Origin: Oscillospiraceae bacterium
Lineage (GTDB): Bacteria > Bacillota > Clostridia > Oscillospirales > Oscillospiraceae
Direction of reading: 5' to 3'
Assembly: GCA_016297855.1 (NCBI GenBank)
Contig: JAEDFW010000103.1
Coordinates: 1 to 6,128, forward strand
DNA: 6,128 bases
Both the position numbers and the translations under genes were made by a program. The notes beneath the pieces were generated by a model. The model searched no databases. It was not told where the DNA came from and saw nothing but the letters and a program-made list of their open reading frames with translations. Position 1 is the stretch's first letter; the number at the start of each line of letters is the position of its first letter. Shown here piece after piece: positions 1-5,515 of the stretch.

Positions 1-685
1 TTTTCGCTACGCTGAGCGCAATATTCAGAGCGATTGCCGTCTTGCCCATGCCGGGGCGCGCGGCAATCAGGATGAGGTCTGTTTTGTTGAGACCGTTGAT
101 TTTGCGGTCGAGATCGTGCAGCCCCGTGGAAAGGCCGGGAATGTCGCTGCCTGAGCGCGACAGCTCGTCGAGCCGGTCATAAACATTCAGCAGAATTTTG
201 CCGATGTGCTGCAAACTGTCGCCGGAGTTTTCCTTGCGAAGCGAGTAGATTTTCTTTTCCGATGCCTCAAAGATCTCCTGCGCGGTTCCCACGCCCTCAT
301 AGACCATGTCCGAAATCTCGCCTGCTGCCGTGCCGAGATTGCGCAGAAGCGCCTTGTCGTGTACGATGGCGCAGTACTGCTTGACGTTGGCGGCGGTCGG
401 CGTGATCTGCAGAAGCTGGGCGATGTAGTCATATGAATGCTGCTCGTCGTACACGCCGCGCTCTTTCATTTTATCGAGCACCGTGACGGGGTCAATACGC
501 TGCGAGAAATTGAACATGACGTAGATCGTCTCATAGATCTCGCGGTTCTGCTTCAGATAAAAATCATCCGGCGTCAAAAGCCCGATCACATCCGGCACAC
601 ACCGTTCGTCAATGAGCATTGAACCCAGAACCGACTGTTCGGCGTCGAGCGCATGCGGAACCTGCCGGTTCAGCAGCTCGTCCAT
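1..685 (-). CDS. dnaB: Replicative DNA helicase DnaB, N-terminal part (C-terminus off the left edge)
   Basis: Hexameric 5'-3' helicase that unwinds DNA at the replication fork and recruits primase (called DnaC in Bacillus subtilis). Translating leftward from the ATG at 685-683 gives 228 residues with no stop before the window edge; the family is usually about 440-460 residues, so roughly half is present. Residues 11-26 (HALDAEQSVLGSMLID) are the hallmark start of the DnaB N-terminal helical domain, which spans about residues 8-110. A linker follows, and the RecA-like ATPase domain begins near residue 183 (DIPGLSTGLHDLD). The Walker A motif is ARPGMGKT, with the catalytic Lys215 and Thr216; the more common form has Ser where Gly212 stands. 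The start is fixed by an excellent ribosome binding site. It is third in an operon behind gdpP and rplI, 39 bases after rplI. Walker B and the DNA-binding loops lie outside the window, so they cannot be checked. Identification is very secure. Confidence 0.97.
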   Translation of the reverse strand, partial: MDELLNRQVPHALDAEQSVLGSMLIDERCVPDVIGLLTPDDFYLKQNREIYETIYVMFNFSQRIDPVTVLDKMKERGVYDEQHSYDYIAQLLQITPTAANVKQYCAIVHDKALLRNLGTAAGEISDMVYEGVGTAQEIFEASEKKIYSLRKENSGDSLQHIGKILLNVYDRLDELSRSGSDIPGLSTGLHDLDRKINGLNKTDLILIAARPGMGKTAIALNIALSVAK

Positions 686-690
686 AGACA

Positions 691-701
691 CATCACCTCC
701 T
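691..701 (-). promoter_or_regulatory. Very strong ribosome binding site of dnaB
   Basis: Read on the minus strand this is AGGAGGTGATG, a near-complete complement of the 3' end of 16S rRNA (anti-Shine-Dalgarno plus flanking bases). The AGGAGG core ends 10 bases before the ATG at 685. It decides the dnaB start and suggests that dnaB is translated independently of rplI. Confidence 0.85.
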
Positions 702-724
702 GCACGCAGACTGCGCGATCCTGT

Positions 725-1171
725 TTACGCTTCTTTGACCTCGACGCGAAGATCAGCCGTGATCTCATAGCCGAGCTTGCACTTGACTGTGTAAACGCCC
801 GTGGTCTTGATGGGCTCGTCGAGCACGAGCTTACGCTTGTCTAGCTTGATGCCCTGCTGCGCGGCAAGCGCGTCGGCAATTTCAGTGTTTGTCACTGAGC
901 CGAACAGTCGGCCCGCGCCACCGCCTTTGGCGGTAACGGTGACGGTGAAGTTTTTCATCTTTTTGGCGATCTCCATCGCCTCGGCGCGCTCCTTGGCCTG
1001 ACGCTCCTGCGTGGCCTTGTCATTCATGCGCATGGTGTTGACGTTATCGGCAGTGGCCTCCTGCGCCAGCTTCTTCGGCAGCAGGAAATTCCGGGCATAG
1101 CCGTCGGAGACCTCGATCATCTGGCCGCGTTTGCCTTGGCCGCGGACATCTTGCAGTAAAATCACTTTCAT
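725..1171 (-). CDS. rplI: 50S ribosomal protein bL9
   Basis: Component of the large ribosomal subunit that binds 23S rRNA with its N-terminal domain and extends away from the subunit through a long helix. The 148-residue length is normal for the family. The N-terminal rRNA-binding domain covers residues 1-50, and residues 13-40 match the L9 signature (GKRG, IEVSDGYARNFLLP, then K-x-A-x-x-AT). Residues about 41-75 form the charged connecting helix, and the C-terminal domain has the typical GRLFGSVT at 87-94. The ATG at 1171-1169 is preceded by AAAGGAG with about 8 bases of spacing. It lies 24 bases downstream of gdpP and 39 bases upstream of dnaB, in the conserved Firmicute order, and has no visible promoter or terminator of its own, so it is probably read from the gdpP promoter. 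Confidence 0.98.
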   Translation of the reverse strand: MKVILLQDVRGQGKRGQMIEVSDGYARNFLLPKKLAQEATADNVNTMRMNDKATQERQAKERAEAMEIAKKMKNFTVTVTAKGGGAGRLFGSVTNTEIADALAAQQGIKLDKRKLVLDEPIKTTGVYTVKCKLGYEITADLRVEVKEA

Positions 1172-1195
1172 GGGTAAAACTCCTTTCGGATGGCG

Positions 1196-3175
1196 TTATC
1201 GTTCATAAAAACTGTCGATGGAAGCGACAAGCTTCGTCAGCACGTCGCGCACCGATGCGTCCTTGATCTGCGCGCCGGCCGTCGCGCCGTTGCCGCCTCC
1301 TCCGAGCGGCTCAAGCACGACCTGCACGTTGAGTGCGCCGATCGATCGCGCGGAAATAATGACCTGGTTGTGATCGGGATAGAGCACAAACGAACTCATA
1401 ATGCCGGAGATGTTGAGCAGCTCGTCGGCTGCCTGCGCAGCAATGGTGCGCGTAACGGCGTGTTCAACGGCTGCGATGGCGATCTCGTTGCGGTACAGCC
1501 GCGCGGCCTGCACGATCTGATAGCGGGAAAGCGTGGCGTCCAGGTCGCTCTGGAAGAGCTTTTTGACATCCACGGGATCTGCTCCCGCACGGCGCAGGAA
1601 TGCGGCAGATTCAAATGTACGCGAGCCCGTGCGCACGGAAAAATTCTTCGTATCGAGTACGATGCCTGCAAGAAGAGCCTGCGCCTCGATAGGACGCACG
1701 TCGCGCTGGTCGACGGCGTACTGCAGAAGCTCCGTCACAAGCTCGGATGCCGATGAGGCGAACGGCTCGTGCAGGTTCAGAACGACCTGCTCAATATAGT
1801 CTGCCGCGCGGCGGTGGTGGTCGATGACGGCCACACGCGGAATGGATTCCAGCAGCGCCTTTGACTCAACCTGTTCGGGCCGGTTGGTATCGACAATGAT
1901 GAGGAGGCTGCGGCTGTCGGCTTCAATGAGCGCGTCCTGCCCGGACAGAAACGACGCGGAAAAATCAGGCGAGGCCAGCAGTTCGGCAATGAGAGAGCCA
2001 CAGGCGTTGTTGTCCACATCGATGACAATTTGCGCCTTTTTCTGTCGTTTTCGGCACAGACACACAAGGCCCACAGCCGCACCGATGGCGTCGAGGTCGG
2101 CCATGCGGTGTCCCATGATAAAGACCTGACTCGACTGCGAGATCAGCTCAGAGAGTGAGCCTGCCACCACACGGGATTTGACGCGGGTGTGACGCTCGGT
2201 CTCCTTGGTGCGCCCGCCGTAGAACGAGAAGTTGTAACGGTCTTTGATGACGGCCTGATCGCCGCCGCGCGACAGCGCCATCTCGATGGAGAGCGTGGCA
2301 AAGGAATAGTTTTCTTCAAAGGATGTGCCGTCTTTGCCGATGCCGAGCGAAATGGTCGCGGCGATGCCGGCGGGGTTCGTGACCTGACGGATATTGTCAA
2401 GAACAGCGAGTTTGCCTTCCTGCAGCCGCTGCAGATCCTTGTATTCAAAAATCAGAAGATACCGGTTGCGTTCAATTTTCCGGCACAGCGCGTGCAGGCC
2501 GTCGATCCAGGCGCTGATGGTCTCATTGATCTGCGCGTCGAGCTTGGACACGGCGGAGTCGGTGAGGTTGTTCATCAGCTCGTCGTAGTTGTCGATCAGA
2601 ATGATCGAAACGATGGGCCGCGTGCGGGTGAATTCGTCACGGATGTTGAACATCTCGGTCATATCTGCGAAGAAGATGGTGGCAAGCATGACAGTTGTCT
2701 CGTCATCTTCGGAGCGGACATAGTTGCCATAGATGCGGTAGCGGCGGCCGCCGATGAGCTGATCGCCGGGAAACTCGGTCCGGCCTTCACGCAGCCAGTT
2801 GGTGGTAAAGCCCGGCACGACACTTTCAATTGTCTGATACCGGTTGGCATCGTCAAGTCCCGTGATCTCATAGAACGCAGGGTTGCCCCAGACGATCTCA
2901 TTTTCCGGCAGATGGATGACCGCCATCGGGAACGGCGAGCCTGCGTGCACCGAGATTCCCGCCGCGTCAGTTGCTTTCTGCACATAGTCCATCAGCGCGT
3001 GTTTGCGGCGGACAAAGCGGATGCGGCTGACGATGAAAACGATGACCGTGACGAGCAGCTCCGCACCTGCCAGATAATACTGCTTCAGCGCGGCGGCTGC
3101 AGCGCAAAACGCCAGCATGATGATGCTGTACCAGGCGAAGCCCGGCTGCAGCAGCTTGGAGATGGGTTTTTTCAC
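1196..3175 (-). CDS. gdpP: Membrane-bound cyclic-di-AMP phosphodiesterase GdpP (DHH/DHHA1 family)
   Basis: Hydrolyses the second messenger c-di-AMP to pApA and so affects cell-wall, potassium and osmotic homeostasis (YybT in Bacillus). The 659 residues match the family length. Two membrane segments lie at about 13-30 and 36-56. A PAS domain follows at about 65-175 (heme-binding in some homologues). A degenerate GGDEF domain at about 185-315 carries RGGDQ (303-307) in place of an active GGDEF. The catalytic DHH domain runs from about 345, with His356, Asp360, Asp362, Asp429, the DHH triplet 452-454 and Asp508 all present. The DHHA1 domain ends the protein. Its usual GGGGH motif reads GGGGN here (Asn629), which may affect substrate binding or may be a lineage variant. 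The GTG at 3175-3173 is the only start candidate downstream of an in-frame stop, apart from internal ones that would remove the first membrane segment. It is the first gene of the operon with rplI and dnaB. Confidence 0.96.
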   Translation of the reverse strand: MKKPISKLLQPGFAWYSIIMLAFCAAAAALKQYYLAGAELLVTVIVFIVSRIRFVRRKHALMDYVQKATDAAGISVHAGSPFPMAVIHLPENEIVWGNPAFYEITGLDDANRYQTIESVVPGFTTNWLREGRTEFPGDQLIGGRRYRIYGNYVRSEDDETTVMLATIFFADMTEMFNIRDEFTRTRPIVSIILIDNYDELMNNLTDSAVSKLDAQINETISAWIDGLHALCRKIERNRYLLIFEYKDLQRLQEGKLAVLDNIRQVTNPAGIAATISLGIGKDGTSFEENYSFATLSIEMALSRGGDQAVIKDRYNFSFYGGRTKETERHTRVKSRVVAGSLSELISQSSQVFIMGHRMADLDAIGAAVGLVCLCRKRQKKAQIVIDVDNNACGSLIAELLASPDFSASFLSGQDALIEADSRSLLIIVDTNRPEQVESKALLESIPRVAVIDHHRRAADYIEQVVLNLHEPFASSASELVTELLQYAVDQRDVRPIEAQALLAGIVLDTKNFSVRTGSRTFESAAFLRRAGADPVDVKKLFQSDLDATLSRYQIVQAARLYRNEIAIAAVEHAVTRTIAAQAADELLNISGIMSSFVLYPDHNQVIISARSIGALNVQVVLEPLGGGGNGATAGAQIKDASVRDVLTKLVASIDSFYER

Positions 3176-3185
3176 GGCCGCTTCG

Positions 3186-3195
3186 CTTCCTTTCC
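3186..3195 (-). promoter_or_regulatory. Ribosome binding site supporting the GTG start of gdpP
   Basis: Minus-strand GGAAAGGAAG ends 10 bases before the GTG at 3175. Reading upstream in frame from the GTG there is no ATG, GTG or TTG before a TGA, so this site and the GTG together fix the start of gdpP. Confidence 0.65.
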
Positions 3196-3238
3196 AACGA
3201 CGGTAGTGTGCAACTTTTCAACAGGTAAAGTTTCGACC

Positions 3239-3267
3239 ATTATAGCAAATGCTCCTGCATTTTACAA
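3239..3267 (-). promoter_or_regulatory. Sigma-A promoter of the gdpP-rplI-dnaB operon
   Basis: On the minus strand there is a -35 TTGTAA (3267-3262), exactly 17 bases of spacer, and a perfect -10 TATAAT (3244-3239) preceded by TGC, giving an extended -10. Transcription would start near 3232, leaving a 5' untranslated region of about 57 bases before the GTG of gdpP. The match is strong enough to expect a constitutive housekeeping promoter. An inverted repeat fills most of the spacer (see the separate entry). Confidence 0.85.
3247..3262. repeat. Inverted repeat within the gdpP promoter spacer (possible operator)
   Basis: Arms AAATGC (3247-3252) and GCATTT (3257-3262) are perfectly complementary around the four bases TCCT. 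It lies between the -10 and the -35 and just overlaps the -35, the position where a repressor could block RNA polymerase. No matching second copy was noticed in the window, and no known operator consensus fits well. A six-base arm in A/T-rich promoter DNA can arise by chance. Confidence 0.35.
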
Positions 3268-3357
3268 GCGCAAGAGGTGCAAAAACGGCTGCAGTTGGCG
3301 CGCTGCGGGCGATCGGAAAGAAGATTTTACGCTTTCGACAAAAAAAGACAAAAAATT

Positions 3358-3389
3358 TTGTATACTTTGGGAGAAACGTGTGCTATACT
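3358..3389 (+). promoter_or_regulatory. Probable promoter of rnj, extended -10 type
   Basis: TGCTATACT at 3381-3389 is an extended -10 with one mismatch from TATAAT. The best -35-like hexamer, TTGTAT at 3358-3363, is 20 bases away, longer than ideal, so the extended -10 probably does most of the work. A-tracts at 3340-3355 lie where an UP element would contact the alpha subunit. A second TATACT at 3361-3366 may be an alternative -10. Transcription would start near 3396, leaving about 267 untranslated bases before RNase J. Confidence 0.5.
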
Positions 3390-3504
3390 ACATGCAGTAT
3401 GGGAAAAAACGCCCTGAACAATACACTGGGCTTTTGATGGGTATTTGTGCTGCGGCACGGAAGATAAAAAGAGCGAATACAGATCGCACAGGCGGGTTTG
3501 ATCG

Positions 3505-3530
3505 GGAAACGGCGAGACGGGGCGGTTTCC
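3505..3530 (+). other. Hairpin in the rnj leader
   Basis: GGAAAC at 3505-3510 pairs with GTTTCC at 3525-3530. Beyond a G-G mismatch, GC at 3512-3513 can pair with GC at 3522-3523. The 3' arm shares its last two bases with the terminator-like structure that follows, so the two could compete. Folding was judged by eye only. Confidence 0.3.
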
Positions 3531-3555
3531 ATCACGGCGCGTGTGCTGGTTTTTT
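3529..3555 (+). terminator. Weak terminator-like hairpin with T6 in the rnj leader
   Basis: CACG (3533-3536) and CGTG (3540-3543) form a short stem over a GCG loop. An outer CCA (3529-3531) can pair with TGG (3547-3549) across a small internal loop, and six T residues follow at 3550-3555. The layout resembles an intrinsic terminator inside a leader, but the stem is short and interrupted, so read-through would be expected. It could be an attenuator or chance. Confidence 0.25.
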
Positions 3556-3594
3556 GCTGCTGTTTTTGCTCCTTTTTGATGCACCTTACACGGT

Positions 3595-3615
3595 GCCGGA
3601 TTTGCCAAAACCGGC
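3595..3615 (+). other. Hairpin near the end of the rnj leader
   Basis: GCCGG (3595-3599) pairs with CCGGC (3611-3615). After an A-A mismatch, TTT (3601-3603) can pair with AAA (3607-3609) over a GCC loop. It ends 47 bases before the TTG start and has no T-tract, so it is not a terminator. It might stabilise the message or mark a processing point. Confidence 0.35.
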
Positions 3616-3645
3616 TGCCGCTGCTCCAAAAAACTGAACATTACA

Positions 3646-3653
3646 GAAAAGAG
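3646..3653 (+). promoter_or_regulatory. Ribosome binding site for the TTG start of RNase J
   Basis: GAAAAGAG ends 9 bases before the TTG at 3663-3665. It is weaker than the sites of dnaB and rplI, and together with the TTG codon it suggests modest translation. The upstream in-frame candidates (TTG at 3498, ATG at 3579) have no better site. Confidence 0.55.
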
Positions 3654-3662
3654 TTGATTAAT

Positions 3663-5318
3663 TTGGCAGAAAAACTGAGAATCATTCCCCTTGGCGGTCT
3701 CAATGAGATCGGCAAGAACCTGACCGTGCTGGAGTACGGCAGGGATATCATCATCATTGATTGCGGTCTTGGCTTCCCTGAGGACGATATGTACGGCGTG
3801 GATCTGGTCGTCGCAGACGTCAGCTATCTGGAAAAAAACAAGCAGAAGATCCGCGGCATGTTTTTGACGCACGGTCACGAGGACCACATCGGCGGCATTC
3901 CCTATGCCATGCGGGCGTTCAACTGTCCCATCCACGCCACAAGGCTCACCGCCGGGATTGTCAGGCTGAAGCTGGAGGAGCATGATCTGGAAAATACGGT
4001 CAAGCTCTTCACGCATGAGGCAGGTGAGACGGTCAAGGCCGGCTGCTTTACGGTGGAATTCATCCATGTGAACCACTCAATTGCAGATGCCGTGGCATTC
4101 GCCATCAAAACGCCTGTGGGCACGGTGGTTTTTACGGGCGACTTCAAGATCGACCCTACGGCCGAGGACGGCATGATGGATCTCACGCGGCTGGGCGAAC
4201 TGGGACGCGAAGGTGTTCTGGCGCTTCTGTGCGATTCGACAAACGTCGAGCGGCAGGGTTATACCCCGTCTGAGCGCATTGTGGCCGAGGGCTTTGACCG
4301 GCAGTTTGCCGGCTGCAACAACCGCATTATTGTAACGACCTTTGCTTCCAATGCCTTCCGGCTGCAGAGCCTGATCACCGTTGCGCACAAATACGGACGC
4401 AAAGTAGCCGTGACGGGCCGCAGCATGGAGAATATACTAAAGGTATCGACGGAGCTTGGCTATCTGAAGATCCCCAACGGTACGCTCGTCGATATCAACG
4501 CCATCAAGTCGCTGCCGAAGAACAAGGTCGTCATCGTCTCGACCGGCTCACAGGGTGAGAATATGTCTGCGCTGTACCGTATGGCATTTTCCGGTCACCG
4601 GCAGGTGGAGATTCAGGCGGGCGACCGCGTCATCATCTCGGCCTCGGCCATTCCCGGCAACGAAAAGGCCGTCAGCCGCATCATCAATGAGCTCTACCGC
4701 AAGGGCGCCGACGTTGTCTGCGACAAGCTGGCGGACCTTCATGTCTCCGGCCACGCCTGCCAGGAGGAGCTCAAGCTCATCCACGCGCTGGTCAAACCGC
4801 GATTCTTTATTCCCGTCCACGGCGAGCAGCGCCATCTGCAGGCGCATTCGCGTTTGGCGCAGACAATGGGGATGGATCCGAAGAACATCTTCATTTCCGA
4901 TATCGGCCGCGTACTTGAGCTGACGCGCACGACGTGCAAGTGGGGCGGCACCGTGCCGGCAGGCAAGGTGCTGGTCGATGGTACGGGCGTGGGCGACGTG
5001 GGCAGCGTCGTTCTGCGCGACCGCAAGCATCTGGCGCAGGACGGCATGCTGGTCGTGGTGGTAAATCTGTCGAGCGAGGATGGCAGCATCATCTCCGGGC
5101 CGGATATCATCACGCGCGGATTCGTCTACGTCAAGGAGTCGGAGAATCTGATGGAAGAGCTGCGCGTCATTGCCGCGCACGCCATCGACCGCTGCCTGTC
5201 AAATGGCAGCCGTGACTGGAGCGTTCTGAAGGCCAACATCAAGAGCGACCTCTCGGGCTATCTCTACAAGACAACCAAGCGCAATCCCATGGTTTTGCCG
5301 GTCATTATGGAAATCTGA
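3663..5318 (+). CDS. rnj: Ribonuclease J (beta-CASP metallo-beta-lactamase endo/5'-exoribonuclease)
   Basis: Two-zinc ribonuclease that processes and degrades mRNA and matures rRNA in bacteria of this type; cytoplasmic. Numbered from the TTG start the protein has 551 residues, very close to Bacillus RNase J1 (555). The metallo-beta-lactamase core carries the HGHEDH motif at 70-75, His138 (in NHS) and Asp160 (in TGDFK). The beta-CASP insertion has DSTN (191-194), the STGSQGE region (293-299) and SGH (362-364), and His386 (HGE) completes the metal site. The C-terminal domain ends in the typical KTTKRNPMVLPVIMEI. The frame stays open upstream to a TTG at 3498, adding 55 residues, but conserved homology begins at GGLNEIGKN just after the chosen start, and GAAAAGAG lies 9 bases before it. 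The added residues include a cysteine-rich hydrophobic run unlike RNase J. The choice of start is moderately sure; the identity is very secure. It is transcribed divergently from gdpP. Confidence 0.96.
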   Translation: MAEKLRIIPLGGLNEIGKNLTVLEYGRDIIIIDCGLGFPEDDMYGVDLVVADVSYLEKNKQKIRGMFLTHGHEDHIGGIPYAMRAFNCPIHATRLTAGIVRLKLEEHDLENTVKLFTHEAGETVKAGCFTVEFIHVNHSIADAVAFAIKTPVGTVVFTGDFKIDPTAEDGMMDLTRLGELGREGVLALLCDSTNVERQGYTPSERIVAEGFDRQFAGCNNRIIVTTFASNAFRLQSLITVAHKYGRKVAVTGRSMENILKVSTELGYLKIPNGTLVDINAIKSLPKNKVVIVSTGSQGENMSALYRMAFSGHRQVEIQAGDRVIISASAIPGNEKAVSRIINELYRKGADVVCDKLADLHVSGHACQEELKLIHALVKPRFFIPVHGEQRHLQAHSRLAQTMGMDPKNIFISDIGRVLELTRTTCKWGGTVPAGKVLVDGTGVGDVGSVVLRDRKHLAQDGMLVVVVNLSSEDGSIISGPDIITRGFVYVKESENLMEELRVIAAHAIDRCLSNGSRDWSVLKANIKSDLSGYLYKTTKRNPMVLPVIMEI

Positions 5319-5319
5319 T

Positions 5320-5342
5320 ACACCTGCGCGTCTGCGCGGTAT
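5320..5342 (+). other. GC-rich hairpin just after rnj, without a T-tract
   Basis: Immediately after the stop codon, ACC (5322-5324) and GCGC (5326-5329) pair with GCGC (5334-5337) and GGT (5338-5340), with one bulged T and a four-base loop. No run of T follows, so it is not a canonical intrinsic terminator. It may stabilise the 3' end, and some transcription could continue into rpoD. Confidence 0.35.
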
Positions 5343-5428
5343 AGAACCTAAAAAACAGGAAACGATATTGCTGCGCGCAGTGTGCGGTCAGGAAAGAGAA
5401 AGAATTCTGTAAGAATTGAAAAAAACTA

Positions 5429-5458
5429 TTGTCAAATTGGCAAAGCTGGGTATATAAT
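5429..5458 (+). promoter_or_regulatory. Sigma-A promoter of rpoD
   Basis: TTGTCA (5429-5434), an 18-base spacer and a perfect TATAAT (5453-5458) form a strong housekeeping promoter, with an A-rich stretch directly upstream (5411-5426). Transcription should start near 5465, about 50 bases before the rpoD ATG. The sigma factor therefore probably drives its own synthesis independently of rnj. Confidence 0.85.
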
Positions 5459-5466
5459 GGGACGGA

Positions 5467-5489
5467 TGCGCGATATTTTTCACTGCGCA
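5467..5489 (+). other. Short hairpin in the rpoD 5' untranslated region
   Basis: TGCGC (5467-5471) is complementary to GCGCA (5485-5489) around a 13-base loop rich in T. It sits at the very start of the predicted transcript and 12 bases before the ribosome binding site. Five base pairs with a large loop is weak support for function; a 5' stabilising stem is one possibility. Confidence 0.25.
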
Positions 5490-5501
5490 AACAGCACGAA
5501 T

Positions 5502-5506
5502 GAGGA
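5502..5506 (+). promoter_or_regulatory. Ribosome binding site of rpoD
   Basis: GAGGA ends 9 bases before the ATG at 5516-5518 and supports that codon as the start of the sigma factor. Confidence 0.65.
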
Positions 5507-5515
5507 TGAGCAAAC

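Larger units (their letters stand above)
3176..3662. other. Divergent intergenic region between gdpP and rnj
   Basis: These 487 bases hold no gene I can support. They contain the leftward gdpP promoter (3239-3267), A/T tracts at 3338-3359, a rightward promoter (about 3358-3389), and a leader of roughly 270 bases before the RNase J start with several possible hairpins. A T-rich stretch at 3549-3580 reads as hydrophobic residues in more than one frame, which makes short open frames here look like membrane proteins. No tRNA or riboswitch consensus that I know was recognised. Confidence 0.7.

Noticed and set aside
303..345. GdpP-like or other regulatory RNA within dnaB
   Set aside because: The sequence is fully explained as DnaB N-terminal coding sequence, and no independent structure or promoter was seen.
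1190..1756. Rightward open frame of 188 codons opposite the C-terminus of gdpP
   Set aside because: Shadow of the conserved DHH/DHHA1 region on the other strand.
3411..3435. GCCC/GGGC hairpin followed by TTTT just after the rnj promoter
   Set aside because: Only four base pairs around a 13-base loop and four T residues; too weak to call a terminator.
2189..3637. Long rightward open frame of 482 codons opposite gdpP
   Set aside because: It lies antisense to the clearly identified gdpP. Its translation shows no recognisable domain and continues into the divergent promoter region. Such antisense frames are common in GC-rich genes.
3327..4076. Leftward open frame of 249 codons opposite the rnj start and leader
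   Set aside because: It is antisense to the conserved metallo-beta-lactamase motifs of RNase J and runs through the promoter region. No homology is recognisable.
4548..5180. Leftward open frame of 210 codons opposite RNase J
   Set aside because: Antisense to conserved RNase J sequence, rich in His, Arg and Asp as expected from reverse reading, with no domain or ribosome binding site.
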